A stretch of DNA of 14,671 nt from Vicinamibacteria bacterium (GTDB lineage: Bacteria > Acidobacteriota > Vicinamibacteria > Vicinamibacterales > 2-12-FULL-66-21), in NCBI GenBank assembly GCA_025937075.1, contig JAICSD010000058.1:1-14671 (forward strand). Direction: 5' to 3'. Numbering within the stretch: position 1 is the stretch's first letter; each line of letters begins with the position of its first letter. The notes beneath the pieces were generated by a model, which was not told the origin of the DNA, did not search any database, and was given only the letters and a program-made list of their open reading frames with translations. Below are positions 1-6,754 of this stretch, piece by piece. The translations under genes were made by a program, and so were the position numbers.

Positions 1-1
1 G

Positions 2-2287
2 ATGTCGACCGGCGCCTCGCCGTTCGCCGCGCGCGTCCGCGTCCGCGGCATCGTTCAGGGCGTCGGGTTCCGCCCGTACGTGTTTCGTCTCGCGCGGCTG
101 CACCGTCTGGCCGGATGGGTGCTCAACGAAGGCGGCGGCGTCGAGATCCACGTCGAGGGAGACGAACGGGCCGTCGACGCGTTTGTCGATGACCTTCGCG
201 CCAATCCTCCGCCGGCCGCGCACATTGCCGCCATCGAGATCCTCCGCGACCGCGTCGACGCGCTGACCGGATTCGAAATCCGGCACAGCGAGCCGGCTCG
301 TCAGCCCACGACGCGCATCTCGCCGGACCTGCCGATCTGCGATGCGTGCCTGCGCGAGATGTTCGACGCGGCCGATCCACGCGCGCGCTATCCCTATATC
401 AACTGCACCAACTGCGGACCCAGATTCTCTCTCGTCCGCGGGCTGCCATACGACCGCGCGCGTACGACGATGGCGGCATGGCCGCTGTGCGAGTATTGCG
501 CGGCCGAGTACCAGGATCCCGAGAACAGGCGTTTCCATGCGCAGCCCGTCGCGTGTCCGGCGTGTGGGCCGCAGTATCGACTGACGGGTGACGGCGCGGA
601 CCGGAGGGGCGACGATGCGATCCGTCAGGCGGCGACGATGCTCTGCGAGGCCCGGATCCTTGCAATCAAAGGCATCGGCGGGTATCACCTCGCGTGCGAT
701 GCAGCCAATGCCACGGCGGTGGGCGAGCTGCGCGCGCGCAAGTACCGCAAGGAGCAGGCGTTCGCCCTGATGGTGCGCGATATCGCCACGGCCGAGCGCA
801 CCGTCCACCTGACAGATGGAGCGCGTGCCCTCCTGTCGTCACTCGCACGCCCGATCGTCCTCGCTCAGGCTCGCGACGGTCTGCCCGGCGTGGCGCCAGA
901 CAATCGCGATCTCGGTGTGATGCTTCCGTATACGCCGCTTCACCACTTGCTGTTTGCGGCGGGCGCACCCGGGCGTCTCGTGATGACGAGCGGCAATCGC
1001 TCCAGTGAGCCGATTGCGTACGCGGACGACGATGCGCTGGCAAGACTCGAGGGCCTGGCGGACGCGTTTCTCATCGGCGAGCGGCCGATCGCGCGGCGTG
1101 TCGACGATTCGGTGGTCCGCGCGGGTGCGCTCGGTCCGATGGTGCTCCGCCGGTCGCGCGGCCTGGCGCCGGCCGCGGTCGCGCTGCTTCCCGCAACGCG
1201 TCCCATCCTTGCGCTTGGCGGGGATCTCAAGAACTCGATCACGCTCGTCGTCGACGGGCAGGCATATGTGAGTCAGCACATCGGCGATCTGTCCCATCTC
1301 GATTCGCTTCGCGCGTTCGACGAGACCATCCACGATCTCCTCTCGATGTACGAGGTTCGGCCCGACGACCTCACCATCGTGCACGATGCGCATCCGGAGT
1401 ATGCGTCGACGGCGCACGCCGCGACGATGGCGGCGACGCGAATCACGAGCGTCCAGCACCACCGCGCGCACATTGCAAGCGTGCTCGCCGAACGCGGCGC
1501 GCTCGACGAACGTGTTGTCGGTGTGGCCTTCGACGGGACGGGTTACGGCGACGATGGGAGCATCTGGGGAGGAGAGCTCTTCGTGGGCAGCGTCCACGCC
1601 GGCTTCGAGCGAGTCGCGCATCTCCGACAGGCGTTGCTCGCGGGCGGCGACGCCGCGGCGCGTCATCCCGTCCAGGCCGCGGCGGGCTTCCTCCACCAGT
1701 TGTCGGACTTGCCCGATCTGACGAAATCGCCTTTCGAGTTCCCGTCCCGCTACGAGCGGGCGTGCGCTGTGGTGCGCAGCGGCGTACGCACGTTCGCCAC
1801 GACATCGGCCGGACGGTTGTTCGACACCGTCGCGGCGCTCCTGGGATTCACGCGTTCGATCACGTTCGAAGGGCAGGCGGCGATGTGGCTCGAGCACCTC
1901 GCGCGCGGCACAGAGGGGGATGGGATTGAGCTTCCCTGCGCGTTCACCGGCTCGGAGATCGACTGGCGCGAGACATTGAAGGCGGTGATCGACGCGCGTT
2001 TGCGTGGTGTGGCTCCCGAGTCGATCGCGCGCGGATTCCACCGGAGCCTCGCGCGTGCGACTGCCGATGCGGTTTCTGTGATGGCGCGCACGTCAGGCGT
2101 GGAGATCGTCGTCCTCTCCGGTGGCGTCATGCAGAACGATCTGCTGCTGCAGGATATTCACGACGCACTCGCGCTCACGCGCACCCCCACGCGCACGCCC
2201 CTTCAGATCTGGGTCAACCGCGACGTTCCGCCGAACGATGGTGGTATCAGTCTCGGCCAGGCCGCAGTGGCGGCGTGCACTGCGTGA
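2..2287 (+). CDS. hypF: Carbamoyltransferase HypF, [NiFe]-hydrogenase maturation
   Basis: HypF uses carbamoyl phosphate and ATP to carbamoylate the C-terminal cysteine of HypE, the first step in making the cyanide ligands of the [NiFe]-hydrogenase active site; it acts in the cytoplasm. The 761 residues show every expected domain in order. An acylphosphatase domain covers about 10-95 (VGFRP at 21-25, GWVLN at 38-42). Two zinc fingers follow, each CX2C-X18-CX2C (Cys113/116/135/138 and Cys163/166/185/188). A YrdC-like domain covers about 205-390, and a Kae1-like domain runs to the end, with HHRAH at 486-490, DGTGYG at 511-516, SGGVMQND around 706-713 and NDGGIS at 745-750. Length is normal for the family. 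The ATG lies one base from the window edge, so its ribosome binding site is not visible and a slightly more upstream start is possible. No other hyp or hydrogenase gene follows downstream. Confidence 0.97.
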   Translation: MSTGASPFAARVRVRGIVQGVGFRPYVFRLARLHRLAGWVLNEGGGVEIHVEGDERAVDAFVDDLRANPPPAAHIAAIEILRDRVDALTGFEIRHSEPARQPTTRISPDLPICDACLREMFDAADPRARYPYINCTNCGPRFSLVRGLPYDRARTTMAAWPLCEYCAAEYQDPENRRFHAQPVACPACGPQYRLTGDGADRRGDDAIRQAATMLCEARILAIKGIGGYHLACDAANATAVGELRARKYRKEQAFALMVRDIATAERTVHLTDGARALLSSLARPIVLAQARDGLPGVAPDNRDLGVMLPYTPLHHLLFAAGAPGRLVMTSGNRSSEPIAYADDDALARLEGLADAFLIGERPIARRVDDSVVRAGALGPMVLRRSRGLAPAAVALLPATRPILALGGDLKNSITLVVDGQAYVSQHIGDLSHLDSLRAFDETIHDLLSMYEVRPDDLTIVHDAHPEYASTAHAATMAATRITSVQHHRAHIASVLAERGALDERVVGVAFDGTGYGDDGSIWGGELFVGSVHAGFERVAHLRQALLAGGDAAARHPVQAAAGFLHQLSDLPDLTKSPFEFPSRYERACAVVRSGVRTFATTSAGRLFDTVAALLGFTRSITFEGQAAMWLEHLARGTEGDGIELPCAFTGSEIDWRETLKAVIDARLRGVAPESIARGFHRSLARATADAVSVMARTSGVEIVVLSGGVMQNDLLLQDIHDALALTRTPTRTPLQIWVNRDVPPNDGGISLGQAAVAACTA
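2177..2200 (+). repeat. 12-bp tandem duplication inside hypF
   Basis: Two adjacent 12-bp units, ACGCGCACCCCC and ACGCGCACGCCC, differ at one base and encode Thr-Arg-Thr-Pro twice (residues 726-733). They lie between the SGGVMQND motif and the closing NDGGIS motif, in what should be a surface loop of the Kae1-like domain. Reading frame is kept. Confidence 0.7.
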
Positions 2288-2406
2288 TGGCTCGATTGGC
2301 CAAGAGCCCATGGCGCGCCGGTGTTTCACGTCGGCGCGGCGGGCTTGCTCAGTGGATGACCTCGTACGTCGAGCTGAGCCTTTCGAAAACGTCGCACAGA
2401 TCAGGC

Positions 2407-2436
2407 ACGGACTATGAACGTCGTACAGACTATGAA
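2407..2436 (+). repeat. Direct repeat around two candidate start codons
   Basis: AC(G/A)GACTATGAA occurs at 2407-2418 and again at 2425-2436, exactly 18 bp (six codons) apart. Each copy carries an in-frame ATG, at 2414 and 2432, in the same local context. Neither copy has a clear Shine-Dalgarno sequence, so the start of the following small gene is ambiguous between the two. Confidence 0.55.
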
Positions 2437-2626
2437 GCGATTCCTGAAATGGAGCGCCGTGATTGCGAGCGTCGCCGTGGGCGGCACTTTCGCGTTCCGC
2501 GCAATACAGGTCGGACGCATCAAGCTGAAGAACGCCCTCGGAGAAGCCGAGGCGGTGGCCGACCAGACACGGGCCGCTCTCGAGCAGACGGAAGCGGCGC
2601 TCCGCACGGCACGGACGGCTATCTAG
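2414..2626 (+). CDS. Small membrane-anchored coiled-coil protein, unknown function
   Basis: This is a 70-residue predicted protein that I do not recognise as a named family. The N-terminus is basic and amphipathic (KRFLKW), followed by one hydrophobic segment at about residues 13-29. The rest is an alanine- and glutamate-rich helix (about 33-70) with coiled-coil character, in the style of small YtxH-like or apolipoprotein-like membrane proteins. The start could be ATG 2414 or ATG 2432, both lacking a strong ribosome binding site. The gene follows hypF after a 126-bp gap in which I find no convincing promoter. Its TAG stop overlaps the stop of the convergent marR gene. A longer open frame covering this stretch (2275-2763) has no domain character and looks spurious. 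The signal for a real gene is the clean TM-plus-coil pattern; no function can be assigned. Confidence 0.55.
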   Translation: MNVVQTMKRFLKWSAVIASVAVGGTFAFRAIQVGRIKLKNALGEAEAVADQTRAALEQTEAALRTARTAI

Positions 2627-3144
2627 CGCCGCGCGGCCACACGCGCCTGAGCTCGGCGGCGCCGTCCTTCGAACAGCATGGGAGCGGGGCCGTGATCGCG
2701 GCCCATGTGTGTCGCGATGGCCCGCAGCGCGTGCGCAAGCACGCGGCGGTCCGGCGTCCGTAGATCGGCGATCCCTTCGAGGAGGCGTTGCTGCGCCACG
2801 TGTGGCGCGCCGCGGATGATTGCGCGCCCCGCGTTCGTGACCCGCAGCTCGACCCGCCGGCGGTCGTCGCGCGCCCCGGCCTTGGCGACGAGCCCACGCT
2901 GTACGAGCCGCTGCACCACCAGAGAGACCGAGCTCTGGTGCGTAAAGGTGCGGGCGGCGAGCTCCCCAACCGACATGCCCGGCGCGGCGCCCAACTCCTC
3001 GAGCACGAACAACTGCGCCCCCGTCAGTCCGAAGTCGTGCTGCGCAGCGCCGGCCGACGCGCGCAGAATCTGCACGATGCGCCGAAGGGCGTCAATCGCG
3101 ACCCGGACGGTCTCCTCGGGATCGTGCGCGGCGCGCCTCGGCAT
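2623..3144 (-). CDS. MarR-family winged-helix transcriptional regulator
   Basis: This is a 173-residue DNA-binding regulator of the MarR type, which usually acts as a dimer repressing nearby genes until a small ligand binds. The family pattern is visible: an N-terminal dimerisation helix, then LTGAQLFVLEEL (about 50-61), the HTH stretch MSVGELAARTFTHQSSVSLVVQ, then RLVQRGLVAKAGARDDRRRVELRVT, where the D-D-R-R-R wing is diagnostic. The frame stays open upstream to 3255, but the ATG at 3144 is preferred because TAGGATGG lies 9 nt upstream and the extra residues have no family character. The gene is transcribed divergently from the TonB-dependent transporter with 192 bp between the start codons, so control of that transporter and of itself is plausible. 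The C-terminus is arginine-rich. The stop codon interlocks with that of the convergent small gene. The ligand cannot be guessed. Confidence 0.9.
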   Translation of the reverse strand: MPRRAAHDPEETVRVAIDALRRIVQILRASAGAAQHDFGLTGAQLFVLEELGAAPGMSVGELAARTFTHQSSVSLVVQRLVQRGLVAKAGARDDRRRVELRVTNAGRAIIRGAPHVAQQRLLEGIADLRTPDRRVLAHALRAIATHMGRDHGPAPMLFEGRRRRAQARVAARR

Positions 3145-3150
3145 GGTCGG

Positions 3151-3160
3151 CCATCCTACC
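3151..3160 (-). promoter_or_regulatory. Ribosome binding site of marR (decides the start)
   Basis: Read on the minus strand this is GGTAGGATGG. The AGGA core (3154-3157) ends 9 nt before the ATG at 3144. The alternative upstream start codons, at 3162 and beyond, have no comparable motif. Confidence 0.7.
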
Positions 3161-3186
3161 ATCGAGCCCCGCTTCGTCCCTCCGTC

Positions 3187-3215
3187 TTGACAAGCGCCTA
3201 TGCGTTCCATACCGT
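3187..3215 (+). promoter_or_regulatory. Sigma70-like promoter of the TonB-dependent transporter
   Basis: A perfect -35 TTGACA (3187-3192) is followed by a 17-bp spacer and the -10 hexamer TACCGT (3210-3215), which keeps the three most conserved positions (TA...T). Transcription would start near 3221-3223, giving a leader of about 115 nt. It lies in the divergent marR/transporter gap, where a MarR dimer could occlude it. I did not find an equally good promoter on the other strand for marR. Confidence 0.6.
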
Positions 3216-3226
3216 AGCGTGCCATT

Positions 3227-3247
3227 CGCGGCGGCGTATCCGCCGCG
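3227..3247 (+). repeat. Perfect 8-bp inverted repeat at the 5' end of the transporter leader
   Basis: Arms CGCGGCGG (3227-3234) and CCGCCGCG (3240-3247) flank a 5-nt loop, CGTAT. The all-GC stem begins about 5 nt after the predicted transcription start, so in RNA it would be a stable 5'-terminal hairpin. It could alternatively be a protein-binding site on DNA. No U-run follows, so it is not an intrinsic terminator. Confidence 0.6.
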
Positions 3248-3291
3248 CATTTCATTCCGGCGTCTCGTGCCTCATAGACTCTGGCCCCCGT

Positions 3292-3307
3292 CGCGCCCGC
3301 GGGCGCG
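3292..3307. repeat. Perfect 16-bp palindrome upstream of the transporter ribosome binding site
   Basis: CGCGCCCGCGGGCGCG reads identically on both strands. It ends 16 bp before the AGGAGG ribosome binding site. It may be an operator-like site or part of leader RNA structure, but in GC-rich DNA such palindromes also occur by chance. Confidence 0.45.
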
Positions 3308-3323
3308 GTTGCATCAGGTTGTT

Positions 3324-3329
3324 AGGAGG
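3324..3329 (+). promoter_or_regulatory. Ribosome binding site of the TonB-dependent transporter (decides the start)
   Basis: A full AGGAGG sits 7 nt before the ATG at 3337. This fixes the start, although the frame is open far upstream, back to 2788 across the antisense of marR. The signal peptide immediately after 3337 agrees. Confidence 0.85.
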
Positions 3330-3336
3330 AGAGACC

Positions 3337-6300
3337 ATGCCGTGCACCCATCGTCTGCCGCTCCCGTCTGACGGGAGAGTTCTGCATCGTGTCCTGACGT
3401 GTATCGCAATCCTGCTGTTGACGGCCCTGGCAGGGCCAGCTTCCGTCGGCGCCCAAGTGCTGTACGGATCCCTCGTCGGCAATATCACCGATGACACGGG
3501 CGGCGCGCTGCCCGGCGCCACTGTGACGATCACCCAGACGGAGACCGGCGCGTCCCACGAAGCGGTCACCGACAACTCCGGCGCCTACCGGTTCTCCACC
3601 GTGCAGCCGGGCACGTACACGATCACCGTCAAGCTCACCGGGTTCCGGACCTTCACGCGGGAGCGGGTGCCCGTCACGCTGAACAGCGTCACCCGAGTGG
3701 ACGCGCCGCTGCAGGTCGGCCAGTTGAGCGAGAACGTGACGGTCGCTGCCGAATCCCCAGTGCTCCAAACCGATCGCGCGGAAGTGCGATCGGAGCTGAA
3801 ATCAACCGAGCTTGAGAACCTGCCGGTCTCGATGAACCGCAACTATCAATATCTCTTCAGGGTGCTCCCGGGATTCACGCCGCCCGCGGAAGCGCACTCG
3901 GTTCCGTCCAACCCGTCGCGTGCGCTCGTGTTCAACGTCAACGGCGCGAGCCGCAGCTCGAACAACATCCGCATCGACGGTGTGAGTACCACGAACATCT
4001 GGCTGCCGCACGTGGCAGCCTACGTTCCGGCGCTCGAGTCGCTGGAAACCGTGAACGTCGTGACGAGCAGCTTCGACGCGGAGCAGGGGCTCGCCGGCGG
4101 ATCGGCGATCAACGTGCAGATCAAGAGCGGGACGAATCAGCTGCGCGGATCGGCGTTCGAGTACCACACGAACGAAAAGCTGCGGACGCAGAACTACTTC
4201 GCCCCTCCGGGCACGCCGAAAGGAAAGTGGCGCTACAACCAGTACGGAGGGACGCTGGGCGGTCCGATCGTCCGGAACCGTTTGTTCTACTTCGCCAGCT
4301 ACGAGGGCACGCGCGATCAGCAGAATCTGACTCGAACGTTGTCCGTGCCTACCGCGGCGGTCCGTGCGGGTGATTTGCGCGCGTCATCGACGCCGATTTA
4401 CAACCCGTTCACCGGCAATCCGAATGGCTCCGGGCGAACGCCGTTCGAGAACAACATCATCCCGGCAAGCATGATCGATCCCACGGCGCAGAAGCTCCTC
4501 TCGCTCCTCCCGATGCCGAACCTGCGTAATGCTGACGGCTCGATCCCCGAGACCAACAACTACTTCGTCCAGGCGCCGTTCGTCCTGAACCGCTGGACGC
4601 TCGACAGCAAGGTGAACTGGAACGCGAGCGGGAAGCTCAACGTCTTCGGACGCTTCAGCGTCCTCGATTTCTTTACCGAGAACGGCACGAACTTCGGCAA
4701 GGAGCTGCAGGGCCAGCCGCTCGGCAGCAGCAACCCGGGAACCGGTGAGGGGAACACGTACAACGTGTCGGCCGGCGCCAGCTATACGCTGACCAACAAT
4801 CTCGTCATGGACGCGCACGTCGGGTTCGTGCGCATGAATACCGGCGTGCAGCAGTCCGACATCAGCGAGAACAAGGGACTAAACGTCCTTGGGCTGCCCG
4901 GCACGAACGGCCCGAACTTCTATGAAGGCGGCACGCCGCTCTTCGACCTCGATACGTATGGCGACTTGGGTACGACCGATACCTTCATGCCCTATTTCCG
5001 GAGCGACGATCAGTATCAGACCGTCATGAACGTCAACTGGCTGAAGGGGCGGCACAACGTCCGCTTCGGGACCGACATCTACTATCAGGCGCTGAATCAC
5101 ACGCAGCCCGAGATCAGCGGCGGCGACAGCTTCGGCGCGCGCGGCGGATTCCGCTACCAGGGCGGCCCGACGCAGATTCAAGGCGGTCCCGGCGGGAACC
5201 TGTACAACGGCTTCGCGTCGTTCCTGCTGGGCGTGCCGAATCGGATCGGCCGCCTCAAGCTCGTGGAGCCGTACACGACGCGCAACTGGCAGTACAGCCT
5301 GTACGTACGCGATCAGTGGCAGGCCTCGTCGAAGATGACGATCTCGTACGGAACCAGGTGGGAGTACTTCCCCGTGCCGACGCGCGCGACGCGCGGGCTC
5401 GAGCGGTACGACGTCAACACCAATCAGATGATGATTGGTGGCGTCGGCTCGGTGCCGAAGGATCTCGGCGTCAAGGTGAGCAAGACGCTGTTCGCGCCGC
5501 GCGTAGGCGTCACGTACCGGCCCACCGAGCGTCTCGTGCTCCGCGCGGGCTTTGGCATCACGAACGACCCGTACGCGCTCGCGCGGCCGCTGCGGACGAA
5601 TCATCCGGCGGTGCTGAACCTGCTGCTCGATGCGCCCAACTCGCTCGCGTTCGTCAGCCGCACTGCTGACGGGATCCCGTTGATTCCGGATCCGGACCTC
5701 GGCAACGGCCTCGTTCCGGTGCCGAGCCCGATCACCGTGTTCACGCTGCCCGACGAGTTCACGCGCGGACAGATTCGCTCCTGGAACGTCGCGGTCCAGA
5801 AAGAGCTGAAGTGGGGTTTCACAGGCGAAGCGGCCTACGTGGGTACGCGGCAGATCGATCAGCTTGGCTTCCGCGAATTGAACTGGTCGCCTATCGGCGG
5901 CGGTCAGGCGGGACGGCAGTTGAACCAGCGCTTCGGGCGCACCGGACAGACGCGTCTCATCGCTCCGATTGGCGACAGTCAGTACGATGCGCTGCAGACG
6001 CGCATCGACCGCCGCTTCGCGAACGGGATTCAATTCGGCGCAAACTACACGTTCTCGAAGTCGACGGGCATTGCGGGCAATCCAAACAGCGACGGCGCGC
6101 TGCGGATCAACATCCCCGAGTACTACGATCTGAACAGGTCGCTCAGCGACTTCGATCGCCCACACAACCTGAACATCACGAGCATCGCCGAGCTGCCGTT
6201 CGGCCCCAATCGCCGGTGGCTGAACGACGGCGGCGTGGTGTCGCAGATCGTGGGTGGATGGCAGGTGAACAACATCCTGAGCTTCTACAGCGGCACGCCG

Positions 6301-6738
6301 TTCAGTGTCACGGCGTCGGGGACGTCGCTGAACGCGCCGGAAAGCGACCAGCGCGCCGACCAGGTGAAATCCGACGTCGAGATCCTCGGCGGTATCGGCC
6401 GCGACAACGCGTACTTCGATCCGCTCGCGTTCAAGCCCGTGACCGAGGCGCGCTTCGGAACGGCGAGCTTCAACAGCGTCCGCGGGCCGGGCGTCGCGTC
6501 GTGGGATCTCGGCGTGTTCCGCCAGTTCCAGTTCCACGGCACGATGAACCTGCAGGTCCGCATGGAAGCGTTCAACGTGACGAACCGTCCGCGCTTCAGC
6601 AATCCCGGCGCGAACGTGTCGAACCTGCGGCTCAACCCCGACGGCAGCGTCCGCGATCTCAACGGATTCGCCGTCATTACGAGCACGCAGGACGGCAGCG
6701 AACGTCAGATTCGGTTCGGCGTGCGGCTCGGGTGGTAA
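3337..6738 (+). CDS. TonB-dependent outer-membrane transporter with carboxypeptidase-regulatory-like N-terminal domain (Oar-like)
   Basis: This is a 1133-residue outer-membrane beta-barrel predicted to import a large or scarce substrate, powered by TonB/ExbBD. A signal peptide covers about 1-39 (hydrophobic core LTCIAILLLTALAG, cleavage around VGA-QV). A carboxypeptidase-D regulatory-like Ig fold covers about 43-126 (GNITDDTGGALPGATVTIT, SGAYRFSTVQPGTYTITVK). SENVTVAAES at 131-140 resembles a TonB box. The plug domain covers about 150-268 and includes the conserved stretch SSFDAEQGLAGGSAINVQIK. The remainder is the barrel (YGGTLGGPIVRNRLFYFASYEG near its start), and the protein ends in Trp after alternating aromatic/hydrophobic residues, as outer-membrane barrels do. 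Length and layout match the large transporter family abundant in acidobacteria. It has its own promoter and ribosome binding site and no SusD-like partner. The substrate is unknown; peptides are possible given the peptidases nearby. Confidence 0.93.
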   Translation: MPCTHRLPLPSDGRVLHRVLTCIAILLLTALAGPASVGAQVLYGSLVGNITDDTGGALPGATVTITQTETGASHEAVTDNSGAYRFSTVQPGTYTITVKLTGFRTFTRERVPVTLNSVTRVDAPLQVGQLSENVTVAAESPVLQTDRAEVRSELKSTELENLPVSMNRNYQYLFRVLPGFTPPAEAHSVPSNPSRALVFNVNGASRSSNNIRIDGVSTTNIWLPHVAAYVPALESLETVNVVTSSFDAEQGLAGGSAINVQIKSGTNQLRGSAFEYHTNEKLRTQNYFAPPGTPKGKWRYNQYGGTLGGPIVRNRLFYFASYEGTRDQQNLTRTLSVPTAAVRAGDLRASSTPIYNPFTGNPNGSGRTPFENNIIPASMIDPTAQKLLSLLPMPNLRNADGSIPETNNYFVQAPFVLNRWTLDSKVNWNASGKLNVFGRFSVLDFFTENGTNFGKELQGQPLGSSNPGTGEGNTYNVSAGASYTLTNNLVMDAHVGFVRMNTGVQQSDISENKGLNVLGLPGTNGPNFYEGGTPLFDLDTYGDLGTTDTFMPYFRSDDQYQTVMNVNWLKGRHNVRFGTDIYYQALNHTQPEISGGDSFGARGGFRYQGGPTQIQGGPGGNLYNGFASFLLGVPNRIGRLKLVEPYTTRNWQYSLYVRDQWQASSKMTISYGTRWEYFPVPTRATRGLERYDVNTNQMMIGGVGSVPKDLGVKVSKTLFAPRVGVTYRPTERLVLRAGFGITNDPYALARPLRTNHPAVLNLLLDAPNSLAFVSRTADGIPLIPDPDLGNGLVPVPSPITVFTLPDEFTRGQIRSWNVAVQKELKWGFTGEAAYVGTRQIDQLGFRELNWSPIGGGQAGRQLNQRFGRTGQTRLIAPIGDSQYDALQTRIDRRFANGIQFGANYTFSKSTGIAGNPNSDGALRINIPEYYDLNRSLSDFDRPHNLNITSIAELPFGPNRRWLNDGGVVSQIVGGWQVNNILSFYSGTPFSVTASGTSLNAPESDQRADQVKSDVEILGGIGRDNAYFDPLAFKPVTEARFGTASFNSVRGPGVASWDLGVFRQFQFHGTMNLQVRMEAFNVTNRPRFSNPGANVSNLRLNPDGSVRDLNGFAVITSTQDGSERQIRFGVRLGW

Positions 6739-6754
6739 ACGGCCGCACGCACTT

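Noticed and set aside
2275..2763. 162-residue plus-strand open frame overlapping the small TM-coil gene
   Set aside because: Composition is arginine-rich and featureless, it overlaps marR antisense, and the alternative frame has a clear TM-plus-coil pattern.
2788..3336. In-frame open extension upstream of the TonB-dependent transporter
   Set aside because: It is the antisense of marR in a GC-rich sequence. AGGAGG before ATG 3337 and the signal peptide right after it fix the real start.
4879..6537. Long minus-strand open frame (552 codons) antisense to the transporter
   Set aside because: Typical GC-rich antisense frame: its sequence mirrors the transporter codons and has no recognisable domain. 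Similar frames antisense to hypF (839-2041) and the M16 gene (11717-13117) were rejected for the same reason.
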